From positions 2,196,571-2,260,570 of the forward strand of contig CAIIXF020000011.1 of assembly GCA_903813345.2 (NCBI GenBank): 64,000 bases of DNA, written 5' to 3'. Below, one piece after another: positions 1 to 10,420 of the stretch. How positions within the stretch are numbered: position 1 is the stretch's first letter; every line of letters begins with the position of its first letter. The position numbers and the translations under genes were made by a program. The notes under the pieces are model-generated. The model ran no database searches, was not told the DNA's origin, and saw nothing but the letters and a program-made list of their open reading frames with translations. This DNA comes from Owenia fusiformis (taxonomy: Eukaryota; Annelida; Polychaeta; Sabellida; Oweniidae).

Positions 1-861
1 GATCACCGAATGGATTCTGTCTTTTAGTGACGTCACAATTAGGTCACACAGCTTTAGATGCTTGATTTTGAGAGATTATCTTCTATATGTCGTGCTTTAT
101 TGATTTATTTTTCACGAAAGCGTTCTATTTGACTAGATCAACATTCATGCTAAGCACATACCAAGTCTAAGGTCTTACTGACATGATTTAGATAGCGGTT
201 TAGCGCCCCCCGATTTTGACAAAAACGGGGGGCGCTGTATAGGCATCGATGTTTAGTATGAATTTCACCCAAACTTCGCATATATATAGACATACTCATG
301 ATCTAGTCAAATAGGCATACCTGGTAAATATCCGACCCATGGTTTTTATATAAGAAACGACAATATTTTTAGCTCAAAACTGCCACGTGTCCGCCATTTC
401 GTGATTCCATCATGTCTAATATCATTTCTATATGACGTCATACCAATAAGACGAAATACGTGACAACAGTATCCATAAACAAAATTCCTGAATTCTGATC
501 GCAAAAGGTCAATTCGGAGGATCTCCTTTTCTCATACGACTAACAAAGATACAGCCATCTTTACCCCATGCAAGATATTAATTTATCCTAAAAAGTCACA
601 GGTGCAAGATAAGATTTACTTGTGACATCACTGGTTTATAATCATCAACAACATGGCAAAGAGTACACCGTTGCTATGCGTATCCATGCTCATTCTACAA
701 AACTTAGCTGTGACGTCATAACAATGTAGTTTTGTTGCCGCGTGTATCTATGTATTTTCTACAATATTGTTATGACGTCATAACAATTGAAAAATGAAGT
801 TCCATTAATTTCTAGCTATTTTTCACTCAGTTTTATTAATATAAAAATCACCGTGGTCAGA
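1..861. other. Gene-free flank with CRE-like octamers
   Basis: No convincing exon is seen. The palindromic octamer TGACGTCA occurs at 28, 433, 711 and 773. This is the CREB/ATF consensus, but it may also be part of a repeat, because the same octamer clusters in the mirror-image flank at 19.3-21.0 kb. A strong hairpin lies at 202-236 (separate entry). Confidence 0.5.
202..236. repeat. Perfect GC-rich hairpin
   Basis: Arm AGCGCCCCCCG (202-212) pairs perfectly with CGGGGGGCGCT (226-236) across a 13-nt AT-rich loop. It stands out in AT-rich DNA. No adjacent gene was found, so its function is unknown. Confidence 0.8.
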
Positions 862-954
862 GGTAACGCGGCGCAGTCAAGCATATCTGTTCAAAACGAG
901 ACTGCAACGCGGCAAAGACACAAAATGGCCACTCAGTGGAAGGTCGAAAGGGCG
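862..954 (+). promoter_or_regulatory. Conserved 5' block with a candidate first exon
   Basis: Positions 862-928 match the reverse complement of 20,418-20,484 at 64 of 67 positions. The block contains GGTAACGCGGCGCAGTC and GCAACGCGG and ends in AAAATGG. An ATG at 925 opens ten codons (MATQWKVERA) up to a consensus donor GTAAGT at 955. The mirror copy also runs ATG to a GTAAGT donor. This suggests a transcription-start region with a short first exon. The exon ends in phase 0, so it cannot join the ATG-4157 exon in frame directly; it may be an untranslated leader or need a further exon. Confidence 0.45.
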
Positions 955-1460
955 GTAAGTTTATTCATAAGCTTCATACACTAGTTTGTGTCTGCTAAAG
1001 TTATAATAGCATATACCATTCGGTGGAGAACTTCACAGAGTATGTCTATGCATGGACGTATATCATCTGGATACCTAACAGACTGAAATACTGGCTTTTG
1101 ATTGGCGGAGAGACGGAATTCCATGCCCGACCTCAATTCTATGTGTGTTTCGGTCACGTGATAGGGAAATCCATATGTGATTCAATTTGCCGCCATTTTG
1201 AAATTACCGCTTCAAAAAATCCGGTATGTATTTCTTTATAACTGCTTTTTGAATGGAAATAATGAATCAGTCATAGTTGATAACGATGACTTATGTATTT
1301 CGTCATGTTTTAACCAATGTCTAGATGTTTGAATTGTTGGTTTTATGCCAGTTTGATGGTGTTACATTTACATGAATTTTCCGTTGTGACATTTTCATAA
1401 TAACAGCCTAGGCCTAGTATCTATCAGGCTCAATAAGTACACTTCTTTTTGAGTATTTAC

Positions 1461-2930
1461 AGTAAGACTCCATACTAAATATTATGACCCCATATATCAC
1501 CGTGAAGCTGTAAAAATTGTGTATTTTCTATAGTCTTTAGAATCACAATATTTTTAACATGTAGAATGCAGCAATGCATCAAAGTCAGCCCTACAAATAC
1601 AAATATTCTCAATTTCTTGGGGTAGGGGTATTTTTACATAACAGCGCTCATGTTTTTTAGAGTAGGACTGCAATTCTGGGTACAGATAAATATTATGACC
1701 CCATATATCACTGTGAAGCTGTAAAAATTGTGTACTGCACCATGTTCTTAGAATCTCAATATTTTTAATATGTAGAGTTCACCAATGCATCAAAATCAGC
1801 CATACATATACAAATATTCTCAAATTCTTGGGGTAGGGGTATTTTTACTTAACAGAGCTCACGTTTTTTAGCGTAGGACTACGATTCTGGATATAGATAA
1901 ATATTATGACCCCATATATCACTGTGAAGCTGTAAAAATTGTGTACTGCACTGTGTTCTTAGAATCTCAATATTTTTAATATGTAGAGTGCACCAATGCA
2001 TCAAAACCAGCCCTACATATACAAATATTCTCAATTTCTTGGGGTAGGGGTAATTTGGGGTAATTTTACATAACAGCGCTCATGTTTTTTAGCGTAGGAC
2101 TGCAATTCTGGATATAGATAAATATTATGACCCCATATATCACTGTGAAGCTGTAAAAATTGTGTACTGCACTGTGTTCTTAGAATCTCAATATTTTTAA
2201 TATGTAGAGTGCACCAATGCATCAAAACCAGCCCTACATATACAAATATTCTCAATTTCTTGGGGTAGGGGTAATTTGGGGTAATTTTTCATAACAGCGC
2301 TCATGTTTTTTAGCGTAGGACTGCAATTCTGGATATAGATAAATATTATGACTCCATATATCACTGTGAAGCTGTAAAAATTGTGTACTGCACTATGTTC
2401 TTAGAATCTCAATATTTTTAATATGTAGAGTGCACTAATGCATCAAAACCAGCCCTACATATACAAATATTCTCAATTTCTTGGGGTAGGGGTAATTTGG
2501 GGTATTTTTACATAACAGCGCTCATGTTTTTTAGCGTAGGACTGCAATTCTGGATAAAGATAAATATTATGACCCCATATATCACTCTGAAGCTGTAAAA
2601 AGTGTGTACTGCACTGTGTTCTTAGAATCTCAATATTTTTAATATGTAGAGTGCACCAATGCATCAAAACCAGCCCTACATATACAAATATTCTCAATTT
2701 CTTGGGGTAGGGGTAATTTGGGGTATTTTTACATAACAGCGCTCATGTTTTTTAGCGTAGGACTGCAATTCTGGATATAGATAAATATTATGACTCCATT
2801 TATCACTGTGAAGCTGTTAAAATTGTGTACTGCACTGTGTTCTTAGAATCTCAATATTTTTAATATGTAGAGTGCACCAATGCATCAAAACCAGCCCTTC
2901 ATATACAAATATTCTCAATTTCTTGGTAAG
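1461..2930. repeat. Tandem array, 211/221-bp unit, seven copies
   Basis: The anchor ATTATGA recurs at 1481, 1692, 1903, 2124, 2345, 2566 and 2787. The spacing is 211 bp for the first two steps and 221 bp afterwards, the longer unit having gained a second GTAATTTGGGG-like segment. Similar minus-strand open frames recur in each copy and follow from the repetition; they are not taken as genes. Confidence 0.93.
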
Positions 2931-3232
2931 GGGTAAGGCAAAATGGATTTTTTTCGTAAAGCTTTTCTCAGGAACTATTAGGCCAATGTTCATTATGTTG
3001 GTCTCAAACTGACCCCCTAGTAGAGATTGGTGTATGATGCTTCCCCTAGATAATACTACTTGTTGTTTGTTTCTGACCTGATTGAAAAAATAAAATGCCT
3101 TTAGGATGATAAGCAAGATTAAGAATGTCAGTTACTTTTTGGCTTTTGAGCAATATTAAGAAATCGACTTATTTGCAAGATTTAAATGCCTGAAACTTTT
3201 ATATACTTATTGTTTTATACTTTTGATTATAG

Positions 3233-3331
3233 GATACTGCTATTATGGTATTCAAGATGTGAAGTTCATAGGGGCGATTGAATGGACTGAAGCAAAGAAA
3301 AGAAGAGTCCAAGACTGAAGATAAAGATAGG
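3233..3331 (+). pseudogene. Decayed copy of transposase exon 1 (copy a)
   Basis: After a TTATAG acceptor the sequence follows the functional exon at 4143-4260 (GATACTGC, then ATGGTATTCAAG, then the AAGAAAAGAAGAG tract) and ends at a GTATGTTTTATCACT donor region shared with it. The frame is closed: the ATG is followed after three codons by a stop (TGA). It is one of three local copies of this exon. Confidence 0.75.
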
Positions 3332-3463
3332 GTATGTTTTATCACTAAAAAGCAAAACAAAATCTTGCAAAAAGTGTATGATAATTAAATGTCACCTGAT
3401 TCTCTGCTTATTTTGCTGTTTAAATGAAGCATTCTTGAACATCAGTCTATTACATTACACAAA

Positions 3464-3634
3464 TACTGCACTGTGTTCTTAGAATCTCAATATTTTTAGT
3501 ATGTAGAGTGCACCAATGCATCAAAGTCAGCCCTACATATACAAATATTCTCAATTTCTTTGGGTAGGGGTATTTTTACATAACAATATTTTTATCATTT
3601 AGAGGGCACCAACGCATCAAAGTAAACCTTACAC
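3464..3634. repeat. Detached partial copy of the 211/221-bp unit
   Basis: Positions 3464-3584 repeat the unit from TACTGCACTGTGTTCTT to the TTTTTACATAACA segment. A second, shorter decayed piece (GCACCAACGCATCAAAG region) follows to about 3634. It lies 530 bp beyond the main array, between decayed copies of the transposase first exon. Confidence 0.8.
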
Positions 3635-3785
3635 TTATGAAAATTCTTAAATTCTAATTTATGACATCTTTTTTTTGGAGAATAACTCTTTCTTAAATGG
3701 AAAAATGTTATTTAATAGCAATGTCTGTGCTCACTGTAACACTGTTCCCTGTGATTTCATGGTTTACACTCTTGATTCTTGACTC

Positions 3786-3870
3786 GGGATATTGGATGGA
3801 CTAAAGCAAAGAAATGAATGAGAGGACAGAAGAGGAAAGATTCTAAGACTGAAGCTAAAGATAAAACAGG
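3786..3870 (+). pseudogene. Decayed copy of transposase exon 1 (copy b)
   Basis: It shares GGATGGACTAAAGCAAAG, AGAGGACAGAAGAG and GACTGAAGCTAAAGATAAAA with the exon at 4143-4260, and the flanking upstream and intronic sequence is also similar. The start codon region is lost and the acceptor is mutated. Copies b and c lie about 400 bp apart, with similar sequence in front of both, so the duplication covered the exon and its borders. Confidence 0.7.
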
Positions 3871-4156
3871 GTACATTTTATCACTTAAAGCAAAATATAT
3901 TAAATTCTTGTAAAAATTGAATGATAATTAGACATTACCCACCTCTCTATGAAAATGATACAAACCAATCCTGCTGTCTAATTAACAATCTTAAACAACC
4001 CTCATATCATGCTGAAAAGTGTACCTAAAAGTGTTCTAATTAATAACTTCTTTCTTGATGGATAAAAGTTATTATATGGCAAAATCACTGCTTCATTGTA
4101 CCAATGTTTCTGTGATTTAATAGTTTACACTCTTGATTTTAGGATACTGCTGCAAT

Positions 4157-4260
4157 ATGGTATTCAAGAAAAAGGGTTCATCACAGCGATTGTCTGGTCC
4201 AAAGAAAAGAAGAGGACAGAAGAGTAAAGAGTCCGAGACTGAAGATGAAGATAAAAGCAG
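4157..4260 (+). CDS. Transposase exon 1
   Basis: It encodes MVFKKKGSSQRLSGPKKRR and an acidic tail. The acceptor TTTTAG ends at 4142 and the donor AG|GTATGT lies at 4261. It is the only one of three local copies that keeps both ATG and frame. It ends two bases into a serine codon. Confidence 0.65.
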
Positions 4261-7200
4261 GTATGTTTTATCACTTTAAAACTTAAAAACAATATAAAAT
4301 CTTGTAAAAGGTGTATGATAATGAAATGTCACCTCCTTCTCTATATATAAATGCAGAGCAATCTTGATTATTCATCTGTTCAAGAAAGTACACAGTGTTC
4401 TCCCCAGGATATTTTTTTAATTGGGTGAAACTTTTTATTTTTACAATGTAGAACAAATGACCAGATCTAGAATGTGTTCCTTTGGTGGTCAGAATTTGCC
4501 TGTATTTCATGATTTATCTAATTTTCAAGGGATGCCAAAGGATTCTAAGGTGGGTGCAAGCCTATTATTAAAATCTCAAGTGGATTCAGTATCCACTTGC
4601 TTAAATGCTGGAGAGATCCCTGTTACAAGTTTAAAGGTTGACAGATTGTTTTAAAATTTTCAGTGATGCCACAAACATTGAAGAGGCACCAGAGATGTTG
4701 TTGGAGCAACCCGGAGCACACTGTAATGCCACAAATGCTGAAGAGGCGCCAGAGATGGACTTGGAATTTGGTAACAGGGTACAAAAAGAGTCCAACAGCT
4801 TGGAATCTTTAAGACCTGACGTAAGTAAGATGATGGTGGGAATAGTATATTGTTGGTGTTTTGTTAGACGTTGAGTTTGGAAAAGTCAGTGGTGGCATTG
4901 TGTGATGATAATGATTTGTTATGTCACCACCAAAATTGGTGACATACTGTTATTCTCCAACAAAAAAGTGGATGGTGTTTGGCATCTGGCATAGTGGCGT
5001 TCAATGGTGTTTTGTTAGACGTTGAGTTTGGAAAAGTCAGTGGTGGCATTGTGTGATGATAATGATTTGTTATGTCACCACCAAAATTGGTGACATACTG
5101 TTATTCTCCAACAAAAATGTGGATGGTGTTTGGCATCTGGCATAGTGGCGTTCAATGGTGTTTTGTTAGACGTTGAGTTTGGAAAAGTCAGTGGTGGCAT
5201 TGTGTGATGATAATGATTTGTTATGTCACCACCAAAATTGGTGACATACTGTTATTCTCCAACAAAAAAGTGGATGGTGTTTGGCATCTGGCATAGTGGC
5301 GTTCAATGTCTGTATTTGTAACCCATTTTTACATCTTCCAATAACAAGTACTGTTTAGAATGACATCAACTTTTTACTGTTTCCTGTTGTGTGGGGAAAC
5401 AGCAAGCTGTTTCCTTGCTAGAAGGCATAGAAGGAGTTCTGACCTTAGATTTGACCTCTCTGGTTGACCCTAAGTGTTCTTTTTGAAGTCATTAAGTAAC
5501 TACTGTAATTGGTGGTGACATTTGCATGTTAATGCCTTGTTTGTTAATGTTCTTTTACAATTTTTGTTCACTTTTGGGAGGGTGGTGTTGTATTTACATT
5601 TTTGCTGTTCCACATTATGAATAGTTAATTTCCTTTGGTGTAATGTAACACATCCCCATTAACCTGGGGAAGTTGCTGGTTCATAACCAGCAAGGTCTGC
5701 TGTTTCATTAGTGAGTCCATGTATAAATGTAAATACAACAAGTAAATAATATTTTTGGTTAGATCAAATCTTTCTGAAATATAATGTAAGTGAACATTGA
5801 CACACAAGTAGATATATTTGGAGGGAAGTAATTCCACTCAAAGAGTTTTATACAGCACATTTCTTGACAAGAATACAAGAAAGTTTCAGATCAAAATCAT
5901 TTTGCATATTCATTGTTGTAATAATAATATATAAATACATATGTATTTTACTTCAGTATGTGAGCAATGATGCAGTTGGAGATTCCCCACCACTGACTTA
6001 TATTGAAATCAGAGCCATAGGAGAAAAACACGGCTTTATCACTGGTGACTGCTCTGACACTTCCCTTACTCTCATAAAACTCTCTATTCATGACAGCAAG
6101 GCAGTAGTTACAATCTCCCTTATTTTTGATAAACTTTTTACATGGACGCTTTACATCCACAATAAACACTGTAATTCATCATGTAGCACATTAGCTAATG
6201 TGCCAGTGAGAATGACCTGTAAAGCAGATGCTATGCTACAGCTCTAATCTCACTTATATCTCACTCTTCCATATGTCTTGGGCAGTATGACGAAAAGTTC
6301 TTAACGATGCTTGATGAGCGAGATGGGAGATCTTCAAAAGCCTGTATTGAGGATGGTTATCCACTTAAAGTTGGATCCAGTGTAATAACAAGAACTGTCA
6401 GGTCAAGTGTCTGCCATATGCTCATTCCAGAAGGATTGTTGAAATGTAGTCAGTGCGTTCATCTACGTGACAACCTGAGAGTTACTTATAACCGTTCCCA
6501 GAAAAGAGACTCTGAAAGTATGACAAGATCAGATAGTAAAGCAAGATATGACTACCTATCTTTAGATGAATGCCAAGAACGGTTGAAAAACCTCAAATTA
6601 GCAGAGAAACAGACAAAGGTAAAGGTGGCTTTGCTACGCAAGAAGGTCAAACAGAAAATTGTTCAGAGTGGCGTAAAACTTGATGAGCCTAACCATAATA
6701 TCATGAAGGAAATCATAAACAAAGCAGAAAACACCAAGAGGATTGAACCTGAGTCTCCTCTAGCTTTGATGCTGTCAGAACAGCAGAAGTACTGTAATCT
6801 CCTGGACAACAGAAGAATGAGGTGGCACCCTATAGTAATAAAGTGGTGCATGCAGCTAAAGAACATTTCTACGGCTGCATATGACTTTATTAAAGGTTCC
6901 TCATTTCTTAACTTGCCCTCCCACCAGACCATATACGACTATACCCACTACACATCTGGGGAATCTGGATTGAACATAGGATCATTATCCAGATTTATTG
7001 ACCTTATTCAACTGGACCAGTTGAAACCTTACCAGAGAAATGTAACACTTCTTTTTGATGAGATAAAAATCAAAAATGATTTAGTATACTCAAAATCCCA
7101 GGGAAGAATTGTGGGCTTTGTCCAACATGGCGACCTCAATAGTGAGATTGAGCAATTCAACAACTCCCTGGATGCTGACACTCCAGATGTCCCTGAGCTG

Positions 7201-10200
7201 GCAACACACATTCTTGTGCTTATGGTTCAGTTTTTGTTTATTAATAAACATTTCCCCCTCTGCTACTACCCTACAATAGGATTCACAGCAGCCCAACTGT
7301 TTCCTGTTGTGTGGGGAGCTGTTTCCTTGCTAGAAGGCATCGACCTAAAAGTAAGAGCAGCTGTGTGTGATGGAGCTTCCCCCAATAGAAAATTCTTTAG
7401 AATTCACCTCCATCCAGATTTGCCCAGGGACTCCATTATTTACAAAACCCCCAACCCTTACGCCCCAGATGCCAGAGATCTATACTTTGTATCTGACGTC
7501 CCCCATCTACTAAAGACATCAAGAAATTGTTGGGAGAACTCTGGAGGGAACAGAAATTCCCGTAATATGGTGGTGAGTTAACCTTGTAAAAGTAGTAGTT
7601 GTAGTGTAGAAGTAAGCTTTTTACAAGCTTAACACATTGTCTATTGACAATTTATGGTTATTTTAAAATACAGTGTTAGTGAACACCTCTGGTGAACTGT
7701 CACAGATGAACACCCTTTCTTAGCCCATCCTAAAAAAACTTTTAAATAAAATGCCCTATGTAGTGAACACCTACTTACAATTATGACTTCACAGAATTGT
7801 TCACTGTACATGGGTTCTACTGTATGTCATTTGTCATTAAGCTCTGGACTCAGTGCAATGTGAAATGACCACTTCTTGGAGGTGTTGTTTTCCAAAATTT
7901 GCACGAGATGCTCTCTATCAAGTGTTAATTGTAGGAAACAAAGCCTGAAGGAATTGTCATTACATAATGCATTGAGTGTTGGGCTTAAATTCTTTTCACA
8001 CATTGCAAAATATTTTCTACAAAATCGTCTAAAAGGTACGAAATCAGTAAAATAACACAGTTTCAATGACATTTTCTGCAAGGGTCAATTTGGCAAGTCA
8101 TCAATTGCAATCTGAAAAGTCAATTCATCTTCATGACAATTGTTTAACTAGTGACCTTGAGTGTGTTATTGATTATTTCATGCACTGCTGTATTGTGAAA
8201 TTCTGTGTTTAGAGTGGCTGGAATCAGACACACCTAGCCTAGGGTTGCCTAGTTATTTGTGCATTTTTAGTAAAACAAGGGAGTAAAACAATAGGACTGT
8301 GTTTTATTTATCTTTGAATTATGATTATGGTGTCAATAATGACAATATAATTTATCTAGTATATTGATGGGTTTATAATGTCAATGAATGAAATCTTGTA
8401 TTATTCTGTATCAAGTCATGTGTGAATCATTTTCAGCTACATGGTCATGAAATACGATGGGGCCATGTGAGGACATGCTATGAAATGGACCTAAATGCCA
8501 ATGCCAATGTCCCAGGTCTCATGCACCTGCATAAATTGACCAGAGACCATGTTTCACTCAGGCCCCACACACGTATGCGAGTCAACCTTGCAGCTCAGGT
8601 ACATATAATATAAAACACACTATTTTTTTATAATTATTATATAGGATAAAACTATAAAATTATAGTCAGATTACACTCAATCTCAGATTACACTCAGCTC
8701 AGACAGAACTTCTGTCATTTGAATCAATTGATAATGATGCAAGGTTGATTAAATATGTAGGTTTAATTTTAACACAGCTCAGTTGGCATGCTCTATTTTT
8801 AGTAAAATTGGAAATTACTTTTTTAATTCAGGTTTTGAGTAGTAGTGTCGCACACTACATGGAATGGACCGGCCGTCAGGAATTTACATCCACAATCGAA
8901 TTCATTCGGAAAATTGATTCTGCTTTCGATGCACTGAATGTCAGACATGTGAATGAGGCTCAGTGGAAGAGGAAGCCTTTCTGTGCAGTATACAGAAAGG
9001 ATGGCCAGCCAGACTGGCGGTTACAGGTAAGCTGAGATTAAAGAATTGGATATAGAATGGGCTTCTATTGAGATTATAAATACTACAGAAAAGTACATAA
9101 AGCTACCTTGCCCATAGATTGCGTGCAAAAATGTATTTTGTATATATCCTTTGGCTTGTTCCCTGTTAGATCCACTTCACCCACCATTTTCCCTGAGAAT
9201 GTTTTCTTAAAGTAATTTGGTGTTTTGCCCATTAATTTTTGCTTCTTGCTTGTGAACAATTATATCATTTATATTACTTTAGTGGTTGACAGACGACTTT
9301 TTGGGTTGGCTAGATGTCTGGCAGGGGGAAGTCAATGACATCCAGGGTCTTACCAAAGATGAAAGGAGCAGGCTAACCTTGTCTTGGGAGACCATAGAAG
9401 GTTGGAAAATAACAGGTAATGTTGAATTCAACCAATCAAAATATAAATATTCTAGTATTTCCAATAAACCCTGCCATCTTTTCTTGTACATCAAACAATA
9501 AGTAACGATAAAATGCCTACAATGATGATGTCATGCCTTTTAGGTATCAATAGGAATTCAATATGACCTCAATTTTTGAAAAAACATAATCTTATTGCAA
9601 AAAGTGTATTAATGGTGGAGCTGCCGGGTTAATGGCAATTTCTGAGTATATGCAGATTTTGCTTAACTTTTCTAGGTTTGAAAAGTACCAACAGATGGAT
9701 TCATTAATATTGCCAATGGCAATACCGTATTGCTTCTTTGATCCAAATCTTGGTAGGGTTTATGGGAATGATCTATTGTTCTCATACCAAGATTATATAG
9801 TTGTTAGTTGGTTTGTTTGGTAAGACAATGTGATGCCTATGCCTATCTTCACTCATTTTTATAAAGTTAATTCAAGTATATATTATTTTTCCACTGATAG
9901 TATTATCACTTATTATACCACTTTCAGAAAGTCTAAATCAAATAATATTTTTCCTTTCAATTTGCAGTGAGATCATTTGTTGAACTAGTTCCGATTCTTT
10001 TGGCAGAGGAGGGTGTTCAGTATGTACTAAGTGAGAAAGTACTATGCCAGGATCGACTGGAACAACATTTTTCCCGACATCGTAGGGCAGGGGGAGCCAA
10101 TACTGCCCCTACAGTTGAGCAGTTTGGCAACAATGCCCTGGTCTTCCAAGTTGCTGACGTTAATGCAGCTCCTAATATGAGGGGAAACTGTAGACGGGTT

Positions 10201-10254
10201 GTTGATCACAACTGGGACAATGATGATAGGCCACTACCGAAAAAGAGACGTTAA
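4157..10254 (+). CDS. P-element/THAP9-like transposase, eight exons, 857 aa
   Basis: Coding exons: 4157-4260, 4664-4820, 5957-6205, 6286-7572, 8437-8598, 8832-9026, 9283-9415 and 9968-10254. All introns are GT..AG and phases agree at every junction, giving an open 857-residue frame. Order: basic/acidic N-terminus; a CSQC zinc-like pair (224-227) before an R..LR segment; a coiled coil (about 260-292); a WHP...WC helix-turn-helix region (350-400); RNase H-like core with D428 in FDEIKIK and D532 in CDGASPN; the GTP-binding-type insertion from SDVPHLLK (574) through exons 5-6; and QDRLEQHF with E794. These are hallmarks of P-superfamily transposases, which cut and paste DNA in the nucleus. The usual acidic residue after GGxN is a threonine here (T808). 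No THAP finger was found. The C-terminus PLPKKRR resembles a nuclear signal. The start could lie further upstream, because the frame stays open to the 4143 acceptor. Activity is unknown. Confidence 0.82.
4664..4820 (+). CDS. Transposase exon 2
   Basis: The acceptor is TTTTCAG and the donor GAC|GTAAGT. It starts with the T that completes serine (AG|T). It holds two similar stretches, ATNIEEAPEM and ATNAEEAPEM, an internal duplication of about 20 codons. It ends in phase 0. Confidence 0.7.
4855..5307. repeat. Three tandem copies of a 151-bp unit in intron 2
   Basis: Copies start at 4855, 5006 and 5157 and are almost identical, one visible difference being AAAAATGTGG against AAAAAAGTGG. Each contains ATGTCACCA and TGGTGACAT arms separated by 7 nt (4921-4945, 5072-5096, 5223-5247). 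The near identity implies recent amplification. The same 25-bp core recurs inverted at 41,314-41,338. Confidence 0.95.
5377..5428 (+). pseudogene. Fragment of transposase exon 4 inside intron 2
   Basis: CTGTTTCCTGTTGTGTGGGG and AGCTGTTTCCTTGCTAGAAG repeat exon-4 positions 7297-7340, with a 7-bp insertion between the two halves. The surrounding sequence is not exon-like, so this is a small duplicated scrap and not an alternative exon. Confidence 0.8.
5957..6205 (+). CDS. Transposase exon 3
   Basis: The acceptor is TTACTTCAG and the donor CCA|GTGAGA at 6206. Length 249 nt, phase 0 at both ends. This donor was preferred over GTAAAG at 6219 because only 6206 keeps phase with exon 4. It encodes 83 residues with HCNSSC near the end; the function is not recognised. 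Confidence 0.65.
6286..7572 (+). CDS. Transposase exon 4 (core)
   Basis: 429 codons from the GGCAG acceptor (6285) to the GTGAGT donor (7573). It carries the zinc-like CSQC, the coiled coil, the HTH region, the first two catalytic-type aspartates (FDEIKIK and CDGASPN) and the start of the insertion domain (SDVPHLLKTSRN). An ATG exists at 6307, but the frame is open upstream to the acceptor, so it is read as internal. Confidence 0.88.
7573..8436. other. Intron 4 with repeat fragments
   Basis: 864-bp intron. At 7668-7824 ATACAGT..GTGAAC at one side and GTTCAC..ACTGTAT at the other suggest a small decayed inverted-repeat element rich in GTGAACACC. Positions 8325-8380 (TGTCAATAATGACAAT, then TCTAGTATATTG) recur at about 12,050-12,105 in the same orientation. 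No exon is seen. Confidence 0.5.
8437..8598 (+). CDS. Transposase exon 5
   Basis: 54 codons, TTTTCAG acceptor and CAG|GTACAT donor. HEIRWGHVRTCYEMD, HKLTRDHV and MRVNLAAQ match the conserved W..I, KLT.DH and K..LAAQ pattern of the insertion domain of P-type transposases. Confidence 0.82.
8832..9026 (+). CDS. Transposase exon 6
   Basis: 65 codons, TTAATTCAG acceptor and CAG|GTAAGC donor. VLSSSVAHYME and IDSAFDALNVRH fit the LS..VA and FD.LN.R motifs that follow exon 5 in this family. Confidence 0.82.
9283..9415 (+). CDS. Transposase exon 7
   Basis: 44 codons plus one base, from WLTDDFLGWLDVW to SWETIEGWKIT. It ends in phase 1 (ACA G|GTAATG), and the next exon supplies TG, giving valine 763. 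Confidence 0.8.
9968..10254 (+). CDS. Transposase exon 8 (last)
   Basis: It follows TTTGCAG. It encodes the tail of the RNase H-like core (LSEKVLCQDRLEQHFSRHR, then GGANTAPTVEQF) and a MRGNCRR..PLPKKRR end before TAA. Glutamate in DRLEQ fits the last catalytic acid; the position after GGAN, often D or E, is T. Confidence 0.85.
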
Positions 10255-10261
10255 ACCACAT

Positions 10262-10420
10262 TTGACCTTCTTGCCCGTCTGGTTTCCAGGCATAGGCTTG
10301 GTCTATTCTCCACAAAACTGCTGTTTGGACCATTTTCTTAGTTCACACTTCACTTGACCTTCTTGCCCGTCTGGTTTCCAGGCAGAGGCTTGGTCAGTGT
10401 ATGTGAGCTGAGAAACTGTT
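10262..10420. repeat. 3' flank repeat, two tandem 92-bp copies
   Basis: TTGACCTTCTTGCCCGTCTG with GGCATAGGCTTGGTC (or GGCAGAGGCTTGGTC) begins near 10,262 and again near 10,354. The second copy plus its neighbours (CATTTTCTTAGTTCACACTT ahead, GTGAGCTGAGAAACTGTT behind) recurs in reverse complement at 13,384-13,480. It lies directly downstream of the transposase stop. Confidence 0.9.

Noticed and set aside
2031-3116. Three similar minus-strand open frames of 74-99 codons
   Set aside because: They repeat with the 211/221-bp array and are its by-product; no splice or family support.
6206-6247. Continuation of exon 3 to the stop at 6,245
   Set aside because: The CCA|GTGAGA donor at 6,206 keeps phase with exon 4; reading through would end the transposase early.
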